Shown here piece after piece: positions 34,506 to 43,228 of a stretch of DNA of 64,000 nt. Positions within the stretch are counted from its first letter, which is position 1. Every line of letters starts with the position of its first letter. This DNA comes from Amycolatopsis alkalitolerans (GTDB lineage Bacteria; Actinomycetota; Actinomycetes; Mycobacteriales; Pseudonocardiaceae): NCBI RefSeq assembly GCF_006152065.1, contig NZ_VDFW01000019.1:1-64000 (forward strand), in the 5' to 3' direction. The notes beneath the pieces were generated by a model that worked only from the letters and a program-made list of their open reading frames with translations, was not told the DNA's origin and did no database searches. A program made the translations under genes and the position numbers.

Positions 34506-35295
34506 ACGGGATCGCGCGCCAGTCGTCTCCCGGTTCGGGGAACACCCCGACCCGCGCCAGTGTCTCGGCGCGGTCGGCGATCGCCTCGATCTCCAGCCCG
34601 GTCAGGTGGGGCGACAACTCGTCGCCCAGCGAGCCGTAGATCTTCTCCGGCAGCGCACGCAGCTTCTCCACCGCCTCCTCGGGCAACTGGTCCCCGATCC
34701 AGCCCCACAGCACGGTCCGCAGCTTCGGCTCGGCGTGCAGGCAGATGCCGTGGTCCACGCCGTAGACGCCGCCATCGGTCCCGGCGAGCACATGCCCGCC
34801 CTTGCGGTCGGTGTTGTTCGCGATGATGTCGAGGATCGCCAGATCCCGCACGCCCGGGTGATCGGCGTGCGCGAGCACCGCCGGGTCGCCGAGCCGGTCG
34901 TGCGCGTGCAGCACGACCCGCCAGCCCGGCGGCACCTCTTCCGGGGCGCGCACGTCGATCAGCTGCTCCTCGGAGGTCTCGACCCACAGCTGCACCATGC
35001 CGACCCCGAACGGCCCGTCCCGCAGCACCGTCGGCGGGATGCGGCCGAGCCCGGACGCGTCGGAGAGCAGGTACGTGGCGACCTCACGGCCGGCGAGCGT
35101 GCCGTCCGGGAAATCCCACAGCGGGCGCTCCCCGTTGACCGGTTTGTACACCGCGTTCGCGGACATCCCGTCCAGTTCGACCGAGCAGAACAAGGTCACG
35201 TTCGAGGCGTCCACGAGCCGGCCTTCGACGTCGAGGCGACCGTGCGCGACCAGATGCCTGGCGGCGGGATCGGCGGGGTTGAGGGATTCGGCCAC
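34492..35295 (-). CDS. SCO1664 family protein
   Basis: The protein has 267 residues. It matches the actinobacterial SCO1664 family, distantly PI3/4-kinase-like: ANAVYKPVNGERPLWDFPDGTL, AREVATYLLSD-like stretch, DIIANNTDRKGGHVL and YGVDHGICLH. The kinase-like fold suggests phosphate transfer or nucleotide binding, but function is unknown. It lies 5 bases downstream of DUF3090, the usual pairing. Confidence 0.87.
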   Translation of the reverse strand: MAESLNPADPAARHLVAHGRLDVEGRLVDASNVTLFCSVELDGMSANAVYKPVNGERPLWDFPDGTLAGREVATYLLSDASGLGRIPPTVLRDGPFGVGMVQLWVETSEEQLIDVRAPEEVPPGWRVVLHAHDRLGDPAVLAHADHPGVRDLAILDIIANNTDRKGGHVLAGTDGGVYGVDHGICLHAEPKLRTVLWGWIGDQLPEEAVEKLRALPEKIYGSLGDELSPHLTGLEIEAIADRAETLARVGVFPEPGDDWRAIPWPLF

Positions 35296-35300
35296 GGACG

Positions 35301-35876
35301 CTATTCCCCGGCGAGGTCGGTCTCGCGGCGATAGCCGTTCTGCCGGGGACAGATGTGACCGGCCGGGTCGAGCGGCTCACCGCACAGCGGGCACGGTTTG
35401 CGCCCGGCGTTGACGACCCGGTCGGCCCGCTCGGCGAACGCCCGCGCGGCGGCCGGGCTGAGGAACACCCGCACGGCGTCCGGCCCCTCTTCGGTGTCGT
35501 CGAGCACGACCGTCTCGTCGACCTCTCCCTCGGTGATGGCGAGCAACTCGACGACGACCGCCTTGCTCTCGGCGTCCCAGCCCAGCCCCATCGTGCCGAC
35601 CCGGAACTCCTCCTCGACGGGCACGGTGAGCGGGTCGACGTCGACCAGATCGTCCGGGACCTGATCGGGCACGTCGGCGCCGAACCGGCTGGCCACCTCC
35701 TCCAGCAGCGAGGCCAGGCGCTCGGCGAGCACGGCGACCTGCTGCTTTTCGATGGTCACGCTGATCGTGCGGACGTTCTCGGACGCCTGCAGGTAAAAGG
35801 TACGGTCGCCAGGTTCCCCGACGGTCCCTGCGACGAACCGGTCGGGCTGGCGGAAGACGTGGATTACACGAGCCAT
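35301..35876 (-). CDS. DUF3090 family protein
   Basis: The protein has 191 residues from ATG 35876, where the conserved start MARVIHVFRQPDRFVAGTVG lies. The C-terminus holds a zinc-ribbon-like CPLCGEPLDPAGHIC. In other actinobacteria DUF3090 and SCO1664 accompany a histidine-phosphatase-family gene and mshC; neither is seen next to them here. Function unknown. Confidence 0.87.
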   Translation of the reverse strand: MARVIHVFRQPDRFVAGTVGEPGDRTFYLQASENVRTISVTIEKQQVAVLAERLASLLEEVASRFGADVPDQVPDDLVDVDPLTVPVEEEFRVGTMGLGWDAESKAVVVELLAITEGEVDETVVLDDTEEGPDAVRVFLSPAAARAFAERADRVVNAGRKPCPLCGEPLDPAGHICPRQNGYRRETDLAGE

Positions 35877-35942
35877 GGCACCTTCGACCCTAAGCCACTC
35901 TCCCATGATCGGCACCCGCCCCCCTGAATGAGGGCCGCCGTT

Positions 35943-35948
35943 TACAGT
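35943..35948 (+). promoter_or_regulatory. -10 box of leaderless S9 peptidase gene
   Basis: TACAGT, 6 bases, GTG 35955; selects this start over the upstream in-frame ATG at 35928. Confidence 0.55.
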
Positions 35949-35954
35949 GCAGCG

Positions 35955-37868
35955 GTGCGCCGAACGTCACCGTATGGAAGCTGGAGCTCACCGATCAGTG
36001 CGGCGGACGCCGCCGCGGCGGGGGGTGGTGCGCAATGGCTCGACGTCGTCGACGGCGAAGTGTGGTGGGCCGAGGCACGCCCCGCCGAGGGCGGGCGGCT
36101 CGCGCTCGTGCGCGCCGACGGGACGGAAATGCTGCCGCCGCCGTGGAACGCACGCAACCGCGTGCACGAGTACGGCGGCCGCCCGTGGCTGGTCGTCGGC
36201 CGTTCGCTCTACTTCACGCACTGGGACGACCAGCGCGTCTACGTCCGCGATCTGGACACCGGCGACGTTTCCCCGGTCACCCCGGAACCGCCGTCCCCGC
36301 AAGGCGTCCGGTTCGCGGATCTCCGCCGCGGCACCGGCGGGGAGGTGTGGGCGGTCCGTGAGACGAGCACCGGGCCCCGCCCGACCGACGTCCGCCGCGA
36401 TCTCGTCGCGTTCGCGTATAGCGAAATCCGGGTTCTCGCCGCGAGCCACCATTTCCTGACCGCGCCCCAGCTCTCCCCGGACGGGCGGCACGCGGCGTGG
36501 CTCGGCTGGGAGCACCCGTCCATGCCGTGGGACGCAACGGAACTGTGCGTGGCCGAGGTGCGGCTCGACGGGACCTTCGGCCCGCACCGCGTCCTCGCCG
36601 GCGGCGACGGGGTCTCGATCTGCCAAGTCACGTGGGAGTCGCCGACGACGCTGCTCATGATGGCCGACCCCGGTGGCTGGTGGAACCTGCACCGCGTCAC
36701 GCTGGAGGGCACCAGCACGAACCTCGCCCCCGTCGCGAAGGAACTCGGCGGCGCGATGTGGAAGCTAGGTCCGCGCTGGTTCACCCCGCTCGGGGAAGGC
36801 AAGCACGCGGTCCTCGACTCGGGGCGGCTCGCCGTCCTCGACGAGGGCACCGGCACGGTCACGGATCTCGCGCCGGAACTGACCGAATGGGCGCCCGCGC
36901 TCGCCGCGTACGACGGCGGCGTCGCGGGTATCGCCTCGGGACCGGACCGCGAGCACACCGTCGTGCGCGTGGATCTGACCTCGGGCGCGGTCACCTCGCT
37001 CGCCGAGGGCCCCGAACTCCCACCGCCGGCCTACCTGCCGACGCCCGAGGAGCGGGTGTTCACCGGCCCCGACGGCGAGCGGATCCCCGCCTACCTCTAC
37101 CCGCCGGCCAACCCCGAGTTCACCGGCCCCGACGGGGAACTCCCGCCGTACCTGGTGCACGTGCACGGCGGCCCCACCGGTCGCAGCTACCCGGTCCTCG
37201 ATCTGGACTTCGCGTACTTCACCAGCCGCGGCATCGGCGTCGTGGCGGTCAACTACGGCGGTTCCACCGGCTACGGCCGCGAATACCGGGAGCGGCTGCG
37301 CGAGCAGTGGGGCGTCGTCGACGTGCGCGACTGCGTCGCCGTGGCGCAGGCGCTCGTCGCCGAAGGCATCGCCGACCCGGCCCGGCTCGCTATTCGCGGC
37401 GGCAGCGCGGGCGGGTTCACCTCCGCCGCGGCGATGACGACGGACCGCACCTTCGCCGCGGGCACGATCAAGTACCCGATCCTCGACCTGGCCGGCTGGA
37501 CCGCGGAAGGCGGCGAGACGCACGACTTCGAGTCCCGCTACCTCGACGGTCTCGTCGGCCCCCTGCCCGAGACCGTGCGGCGCTACCGGGAACGCTCACC
37601 GCTCACCCATGCCGGCGACCTCGCCGGCCCGGTCCTGTTCCTGCAGGGCCTCGACGACCAGATCTGCCCGCCCGGCCAGGCCGACCGGTTCGTGAAGTCG
37701 CTGCGGGGCAAGGGGATCCCGTACGCGTACCTGACCTTCGAGGGCGAGCAGCACGGCTTCCGCAGGGCGGAGACGATCATCGCCGCCCTGGAGGCCGAGC
37801 TTTCCTTCTACGGTCAGGTGTTCGGGTTCGGCACCCCGGGCGTGCCGAAACTGGACCTGAGCCGGTGA
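35955..37868 (+). CDS. prolyl oligopeptidase family serine peptidase (S9)
   Basis: The protein has 637 residues and no signal peptide. A beta-propeller fills about 20-360. The alpha/beta-hydrolase domain follows, with HVHGGPTG, the nucleophile in RGGSAGG (about residue 484), Asp in GLDDQICPP and His in EGEQHGF. It should cleave short peptides in the cytosol, of acylaminoacyl/dipeptidyl peptidase type. Its stop overlaps the start of the LD-carboxypeptidase, suggesting joint peptide or muropeptide recycling. Confidence 0.92.
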   Translation: MRRTSPYGSWSSPISAADAAAAGGGAQWLDVVDGEVWWAEARPAEGGRLALVRADGTEMLPPPWNARNRVHEYGGRPWLVVGRSLYFTHWDDQRVYVRDLDTGDVSPVTPEPPSPQGVRFADLRRGTGGEVWAVRETSTGPRPTDVRRDLVAFAYSEIRVLAASHHFLTAPQLSPDGRHAAWLGWEHPSMPWDATELCVAEVRLDGTFGPHRVLAGGDGVSICQVTWESPTTLLMMADPGGWWNLHRVTLEGTSTNLAPVAKELGGAMWKLGPRWFTPLGEGKHAVLDSGRLAVLDEGTGTVTDLAPELTEWAPALAAYDGGVAGIASGPDREHTVVRVDLTSGAVTSLAEGPELPPPAYLPTPEERVFTGPDGERIPAYLYPPANPEFTGPDGELPPYLVHVHGGPTGRSYPVLDLDFAYFTSRGIGVVAVNYGGSTGYGREYRERLREQWGVVDVRDCVAVAQALVAEGIADPARLAIRGGSAGGFTSAAAMTTDRTFAAGTIKYPILDLAGWTAEGGETHDFESRYLDGLVGPLPETVRRYRERSPLTHAGDLAGPVLFLQGLDDQICPPGQADRFVKSLRGKGIPYAYLTFEGEQHGFRRAETIIAALEAELSFYGQVFGFGTPGVPKLDLSR

Positions 37869-38740
37869 AGGGCCTGCAAGCCGGGGACACGGTCGCCCTG
37901 ATCACGCCCGCCGGGCCGGTCGCGCCGGAGTTGCTCGACCGCGCGGTGTCCGCGCTGGAGGGCTGGGACCTGACCGTCAAGCGGTTCGGGCCGGCCGGGA
38001 ACCGCCACCCGTCGCTACGGTATCTGGCCGACACCGACGAACGCCGCGCCGCCGGCTTCCAGGCCGCGTGGCTCGATCCGGCCGTGTCCGCGGTGATCTC
38101 CGCGCGCGGCGGCTACGGCACCCAGCGGCTGCTCGACCTGATCGACTGGGACGCGCTGCGCGCCGCGGGGCCGAAGATCTTCACCGGGGCCAGCGACGTC
38201 ACCGCGCTGCACCAGGCGATCTCGGCGCATCTCGGCCTGTCCACGCTGTTCTCTCCGATGCCGGGCGGCGAGTTGTGGGACGAGGTCTCGGCCGGGCACC
38301 TGCATCGCGTGCTGTTCGATCCGGCGGCGCCGGTCGTCGTCCACGCGAAGGAGGCACTCGTGCCGGGCGACGCCCGCGGAACGACCGTCGGCGGGAATCT
38401 CAGCCTGCTCGCCGCGAGCGTGGGCACGCCCGAACACCGCGCGCCCGCCGGCGCGATCGCGATCCTCGAAGACGTCACCGAGCACGCCTACCGTCTCGAC
38501 CGCATGCTCACCCAGTTGCTGCGCGCCGGCTGGTTCGCTCGCGTGACCGGAATCGTGCTCGGCTCGTGGACCGGGTGCGGCGACCTCGAAACGGTGCGGA
38601 CTGTGATGCTGGACCGGCTCGCACCGCTCGGGGTCCCGATCCTGTGGGAGGCCGGGTTCGGGCACCTGCCGGGTTCGGTCACGATCCCGCTCGGGGTACC
38701 GGCGGCCATCGAGAGGGTAAGCCTGAGCTGTGGACGCTGA
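37865..38740 (+). CDS. LD-carboxypeptidase (peptidase S66)
   Basis: The protein has 291 residues from GTG 37865, overlapping the previous stop (GTGA). S66 features: ALITPAGPVAPELLDRA, ISARGGYGTQRLLDLIDW, GASDVTALHQAI (nucleophile region), GGNLSLLAASVGT and the late GFGHLPGSVTIPLG. It removes the terminal D-amino acid from muropeptide L,D bonds during peptidoglycan recycling; some relatives act on microcin-like peptides. The operon with an S9 peptidase fits recycling. Confidence 0.9.
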   Translation: MKGLQAGDTVALITPAGPVAPELLDRAVSALEGWDLTVKRFGPAGNRHPSLRYLADTDERRAAGFQAAWLDPAVSAVISARGGYGTQRLLDLIDWDALRAAGPKIFTGASDVTALHQAISAHLGLSTLFSPMPGGELWDEVSAGHLHRVLFDPAAPVVVHAKEALVPGDARGTTVGGNLSLLAASVGTPEHRAPAGAIAILEDVTEHAYRLDRMLTQLLRAGWFARVTGIVLGSWTGCGDLETVRTVMLDRLAPLGVPILWEAGFGHLPGSVTIPLGVPAAIERVSLSCGR

Positions 38741-39122
38741 GACTCGCTTCGCCGCCGCCCGCGTCGCCCGGCTCGCCACCGCCGACGCCGAGGGCGTGCC
38801 GCATCTGGTGCCCGTGACGTTCGCGCTCGACGCCGGGGCGATCGTGTTCGCGATCGACCACAAACCCAAGCGCGGTACGGATCTGCGGCGGCTGCGCAAT
38901 ATCGCCGCCAACCCGGCGGTCAGCTTCCTGGCCGACGGCTACGACGAAGACTGGTCGCGCCTGTGGTGGGTCCGCGCCGACGGGATCGCGCGCATCCTGG
39001 ACTCCGCCTCCAGCGCGCTCGACGCCTTGCAAGCCAAGTATCCCCAGTACCGCGACCACCGGCCGCAGGGCCCGGTGGTGCGCACCGAGGTCACGGCGTG
39101 GCGGAGCTGGTCGGCGTCGTGA
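38730..39122 (+). CDS. PPOX-class F420-dependent oxidoreductase
   Basis: The protein has 130 residues. The split-barrel flavin/F420-binding fold is recognisable from FAAARVARLATADAEGVPHLVPVTFAL and KPKRGTDLRRLRNIAANPAVSFL. The TIGR03668-type family uses F420. GTG 38730 overlaps the end of the LD-carboxypeptidase by 11 bases. The 3' end overlaps the convergent mptB gene by 32 bases. Substrate unknown. Confidence 0.85.
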   Translation: MDAETRFAAARVARLATADAEGVPHLVPVTFALDAGAIVFAIDHKPKRGTDLRRLRNIAANPAVSFLADGYDEDWSRLWWVRADGIARILDSASSALDALQAKYPQYRDHRPQGPVVRTEVTAWRSWSAS

Positions 39123-40689
39123 CCTCGCCGCCTTCGGCCACCGCGGCGGCCTTCTGCCGCCTCCAGGCCCCGATGAGGCCCAGCGGGTCCGGGCGCAGCA
39201 GCGCCGCCGCCGCGTAGACCGCCAGCCCCAGGGTGATCGCGACGAACCACCAGTCGTAGAGCGCCTGCTCGCCCGTCGGGTAGTAGGCCATCACCAGGAA
39301 CACCGCGACCCCGACCACGATCGCGAGATGCCTGCGGCGCCAGCTGAACGCGGCCGCGATCACGAAACCCCAGGTGAGGTACCACGGCAGGGTCGGCGGC
39401 ACGAGGATCGCCGCACCCAGCAACGTGATCGCCATCCGGAACACGGCTTCGTTGCCGCCGAACCGCGACTTCCACCACTGGCGCGCGACGAGCACCGCGA
39501 AGGCCAGGATCGCGATCGCCCTGGCGACGGTGACGAACGGCGACTCCGGCACGTTGATCACCAGGTGCACCAGGGTGTGCACGAGCTGCCCGACGCCGGT
39601 CGGGAAGTTCACCCAGTTCGTCACGAGCGTGGGGGCCTGCAGCCCGCCGATCCAGCCGAGGTTGAACGAGCCGAGCGAGACCCAGGTGCCGACCACGAAC
39701 ACGACCGCGAAGATACCGACCGACGCCGCGCCCGCCTTGACGAAGTTGCGCATGCGCTGCTCACCGGGCAGGTGGTTGGCCCAGACCCAGACCAGGAACG
39801 GCAGCGCGACCGCGGCCGTCGGCTTGATCAGCATGCCGAGCGTGACCAGCGCGATCGCCAGCGCGTGCTTGCGCTCGAGCGCCGCGAGCACGCCCACCGT
39901 GAGGAAGCCGAGCATCAGCAGGTCGTTGTGGGGCCCGCCGACGAGGTGGATGACCGTCATCGGGCTGGCCACCGCGAGCCACAGCGTGATCGGCAGCTTG
40001 CCCCCGAGATGGCGCACCAGCCGGGGCAGCGCCCAGACCATCGCGCCGAGGCCGACGAGCAGCACGAGCCGCATCACGATCACGCCGGCGATCACGTCGT
40101 CGCCGGTCAGGGCCACGATTCCCTTGGCGACCAGCAGGAACAGCGGGCCGTAGGGCGCGGGGGTGGTCTGCCACACCGGGTGCACGTTCTGCACGACGTT
40201 CGGCAGCACGTCGAGCTCGGCCGGGCCGTGCGCATACGGGTCGAGCCCGTGCAGCAGCTGCGCGCCCTGGCCCAGGTAGGAATAGACGTCACGGGTGAAC
40301 AGCGGCGGCGCGGCGAGCAGCGGGGTCATCCAGCACGCGGCCGCGATCACGATGGGTCTGCTGCCGATCCGGCCGGCGAGCATGTATCTGCCCAGCCGTA
40401 CCCACGCCCACACGACGAGCCCGAACCCCGCGTAGAGCACCGCGTTGGCGAGCATCTTCCCGTGCCCGTAGCGCACCCACGACAGCGGGCCCGTGCCGAT
40501 CACCGGGTCGCGGATCAGGATGCCACCCGCGCCGAGCGCGCCGAGCAGGAGCAGCACGCTGCCGATCGTCCCCATCGAAATCGTGCGATAGGGAAAGGGT
40601 GAGGGCACGCGCGCCGCCGGGCGCGCCTCGCCGGGCGCCCCGGCGTCCAGTGCGGGGACGTCCGGTGCGGGATCTGTAGTGGTCGCCAT
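39091..40689 (-). CDS. mptB: polyprenol-phosphomannose alpha-1,6-mannosyltransferase (MptB-like, GT-C)
   Basis: The protein has 532 residues with about twelve to thirteen membrane helices. The GT-C signature is LFTRDVYSYLGQGAQLLHG (about residue 130-148), followed by HPVWQTTPAPYGPLFLLVA and VGGPHNDLLML. It uses lipid-linked mannose made by Ppm1 (13347) to extend a mannan or lipoglycan core. ATG 40689 is chosen; a TGTAAT box lies 13 bases upstream. Confidence 0.9.
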   Translation of the reverse strand: MATTTDPAPDVPALDAGAPGEARPAARVPSPFPYRTISMGTIGSVLLLLGALGAGGILIRDPVIGTGPLSWVRYGHGKMLANAVLYAGFGLVVWAWVRLGRYMLAGRIGSRPIVIAAACWMTPLLAAPPLFTRDVYSYLGQGAQLLHGLDPYAHGPAELDVLPNVVQNVHPVWQTTPAPYGPLFLLVAKGIVALTGDDVIAGVIVMRLVLLVGLGAMVWALPRLVRHLGGKLPITLWLAVASPMTVIHLVGGPHNDLLMLGFLTVGVLAALERKHALAIALVTLGMLIKPTAAVALPFLVWVWANHLPGEQRMRNFVKAGAASVGIFAVVFVVGTWVSLGSFNLGWIGGLQAPTLVTNWVNFPTGVGQLVHTLVHLVINVPESPFVTVARAIAILAFAVLVARQWWKSRFGGNEAVFRMAITLLGAAILVPPTLPWYLTWGFVIAAAFSWRRRHLAIVVGVAVFLVMAYYPTGEQALYDWWFVAITLGLAVYAAAALLRPDPLGLIGAWRRQKAAAVAEGGEVTTPTSSATP

Positions 40690-40703
40690 TTCGTCTTGGG
40701 AGA

Positions 40704-42341
40704 TTACACACCGCGCCGCGACGGATTCGCGGCGGCGGCGGATTGCGCGCCATTCGGCAACGCCGCGAGTAAGCACCTTGTGTAATCGTGTCGCGGAGAG
40801 AGCAGAACCTCCTCGACCGGGCCTGCTTCCACCAGCTCGCCGCGGTACATCACGGCGACCCGGTCGGCGATGTTCCACGCCAGCCCGAGATCGTGCGTGA
40901 TGACCAGGCCGGCCAGGCCCAGTTCCCGCCGTAGCCGCAGCAGCAGCCCGAGGATTTCCCCGCGCACCGACGCGTCGAGCGAGGCGACCGGCTCGTCGGC
41001 GACGAGCACGGCCGGCCGCAGCGCGAGCGCACCGGCGATCACGACACGCTGGCGCTGCCCGCCCGACAGCTCGTGAGGCAGCCGCAAGAAGAACTGCTCG
41101 GCCGGGCGGAGTTCCGCGGCTTCCAGCGCTTCGACAACGAGTTGGCGTTCGTCACCGGGCAAGCCGTGGATCCGCAGGCCCTCCGCGACGGCCTCGTACA
41201 CGGTGTGCCGCGGGTTGAGCGCGCTCGCCGGATCCTGCAGGACGAGCTGCACCCGGCGGCGGTACGACTTGAGCCCGCGCGGCGTCAGCGGGGCGCCCTC
41301 GAACAGGACCTCGCCGGAGGCCGGCTTCTGCAGGCCCAGCAGCGTACGCGCGAGGGTGATCTTGCCCGAGCCCGACTGCCCCACCAGCGCGACGATCTCG
41401 TTGCGCCGGACCTCGAGGTCCACCCCGGCGACGGCCTCGACTTCCCCGAACCGGACGCGCACGTCCCGGGCCGCGAGCCGCACGTCGTGAGCGGGCGGGG
41501 ATTCCGGTTCCGGCGGCAGCGGGGTGCTGGTCGCCGGGGCGAACCGGGACGCCGGATCGCCGACCACCGGGAACGCCGCCGCGAGCGCGCGGGTGTGCGC
41601 GTGCCGCGGTTCGGCCAGCAGCCGCGCGCCCGGCCCTTCCTCGACCACTTCCCCCTGGTACATCACGGCGATGCGCGCGCACGTCGCGGCGAGCACGGAC
41701 AGGTCATGGGTGATCATGATCAGCCCGAGGCGCCGCTCGGCCACCAGTTTCGTCATCAGCTCGAGTACCTGGGCCTGCACGACGACGTCGAGCGCGGTGG
41801 TCGGCTCGTCGGCGATGATCAGCTGCGGGCGGCAGGCCAGCGCCATCGCGATCATCATGCGTTGCTTCTGCCCGCCCGAGAGTTCGTGCGGGTACGCCGC
41901 GGCCCGCGAGGGCGGCAGGTCCACCTGGTCCAGCAACTCCGCGACCCGCGCCTTCACTTCGGCGTCGGACGGCGGTTTCTCCGCGTGCAACCGGATCGGC
42001 TCGGCGATCTGGGCGCCGACGCGGCGGACCGGGTTGAGCGCGTGCATCGCGCCCTGGAACACGATCGACGCCTCGGCCCACCGCACCGCGCGCAGCCGGC
42101 CCCACCGCATCGCGGTCACGTCCTCCCCGCCGAGCAAGATCTCGCCCGACACCCGCGCCGACTTCGGCAGCAGCCGCAGCACGCTCATCGCGACCGTCGA
42201 CTTGCCCGAACCGGACTCCCCCGCCACGCCCAGCGTGTCCCCGGGCTCCAGACGCAGGTTGACACCGCGGACGGCCTCGACGTCGCCGCTGCCGGTGCGG
42301 TAGGTGACGCCGAGGTTCTTCAGCTCCAGCAAGGGACTCAC
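40704..42341 (-). CDS. double ABC ATPase of a peptide/nickel importer (DppD-DppF fusion)
   Basis: The protein has 545 residues from GTG 42341. Two ABC domains are fused. Domain 1: Walker A GESGSGKST (41-49), signature LSGGQKQR, Walker B LIIADEPT. Domain 2: Walker A GQSGSGKIT, with I328 where Ser/Thr is expected, then LSGGQRQR and VLVADEP. It powers the downstream-encoded permeases. The GTG overlaps the previous stop. The odd second Walker A may weaken Mg-ATP binding in that site. Confidence 0.9.
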   Translation of the reverse strand: MSPLLELKNLGVTYRTGSGDVEAVRGVNLRLEPGDTLGVAGESGSGKSTVAMSVLRLLPKSARVSGEILLGGEDVTAMRWGRLRAVRWAEASIVFQGAMHALNPVRRVGAQIAEPIRLHAEKPPSDAEVKARVAELLDQVDLPPSRAAAYPHELSGGQKQRMMIAMALACRPQLIIADEPTTALDVVVQAQVLELMTKLVAERRLGLIMITHDLSVLAATCARIAVMYQGEVVEEGPGARLLAEPRHAHTRALAAAFPVVGDPASRFAPATSTPLPPEPESPPAHDVRLAARDVRVRFGEVEAVAGVDLEVRRNEIVALVGQSGSGKITLARTLLGLQKPASGEVLFEGAPLTPRGLKSYRRRVQLVLQDPASALNPRHTVYEAVAEGLRIHGLPGDERQLVVEALEAAELRPAEQFFLRLPHELSGGQRQRVVIAGALALRPAVLVADEPVASLDASVRGEILGLLLRLRRELGLAGLVITHDLGLAWNIADRVAVMYRGELVEAGPVEEVLLSPRHDYTRCLLAALPNGAQSAAAANPSRRGV

Positions 42342-43228
42342 GCGCGCTCCCCCCTCAGGCGCGGGTTCACGACCGTCTCCAGCGCCCGCCCGACGAGGGT
42401 GAAGCACAGCACGATCACCACGATCGCGAGCCCGGGCGGCAGCAGGTACCACCAGGCGCCGCCGGTCACCGCGCCCGAGGTCAACGCGCGCTGCAGCATC
42501 GAACCCCACGACACCGCGGTGGGATCACCGAGGCCGAGGAACGACAACGTGGACTCGGCGATGATCGAGTTCCCGACCACGAGCGTGGTGTTCGCCAGTA
42601 CCAGGGGAAGCACGCCGGGCAGGACATGCTTGCCGACGACGTGCAGATGCCCGCCGCCGAGTGCCCTGGCGCGCTCGATGTACGGCCTGCTCTCGATCGT
42701 CATCGTCTGCGCGCGCACCAGCCGGGCGGTCGTGGGCCAGGACGTGACTCCGACGGCGAGGATGATCGTCGCGACGCCCTGGGGCAGCACCGTCGACAGT
42801 GCGATGGCGAGCACGAGTGACGGCAGCACGAGGAAGAAATCGGTGAACCGCAACAGGATTCCGGCCACCCACCGGCCGAAGTGCCCCGCGGCGATGCCGA
42901 CGATCGTGCCGATCACCACCGACAGGATCGTCGCGGCGAACCCGACCAGCAGCGAGACGCGCGCCCCCCAAAGCGTGAGCAGCAGGACCGACCGGCCGTC
43001 GACATCGGTGCCCAGCAGGAACTCACCGCTCGGTGGCTGCAGCGGGCGGCCCGGTGCCTTCGTGACGTCGAGGCCCGCCGGGTCGGTGATCACCGGCGCC
43101 AGTACGGCGAGCACCACGATCACCGCGAGGATCCCGAGCCCGGCCAGTCCCCCGCGGTTCGTGGCGAACTCGCGCCACACGCCCGCCGCGGCCGCACGCC
43201 GGCGCCGCCAGACGATCGCCGCGGTCAC
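42338..43228 (-). CDS. ABC peptide-type permease, DppC/OppC
   Basis: The protein has 296 residues from GTG 43228 and about six helices. OppC features: N-terminal cytosolic stretch and first helix GLAGLGILAVIVVLAVLAPV, FLLGTDVDGRSVL, and the ATPase-coupling EAA loop ERARALGGGHLHVVGKHVLPG. The start overlaps the DppB stop by four bases. It forms a heterodimeric channel with DppB. Confidence 0.9.
   Translation of the reverse strand: MTAAIVWRRRRAAAAGVWREFATNRGGLAGLGILAVIVVLAVLAPVITDPAGLDVTKAPGRPLQPPSGEFLLGTDVDGRSVLLLTLWGARVSLLVGFAATILSVVIGTIVGIAAGHFGRWVAGILLRFTDFFLVLPSLVLAIALSTVLPQGVATIILAVGVTSWPTTARLVRAQTMTIESRPYIERARALGGGHLHVVGKHVLPGVLPLVLANTTLVVGNSIIAESTLSFLGLGDPTAVSWGSMLQRALTSGAVTGGAWWYLLPPGLAIVVIVLCFTLVGRALETVVNPRLRGERA

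Noticed and set aside
36497-37864. Long in-frame extension upstream of the LD-carboxypeptidase
   Set aside because: It overlaps the S9 peptidase in another frame and has no family match; the S66 domain starts at GTG 37865.
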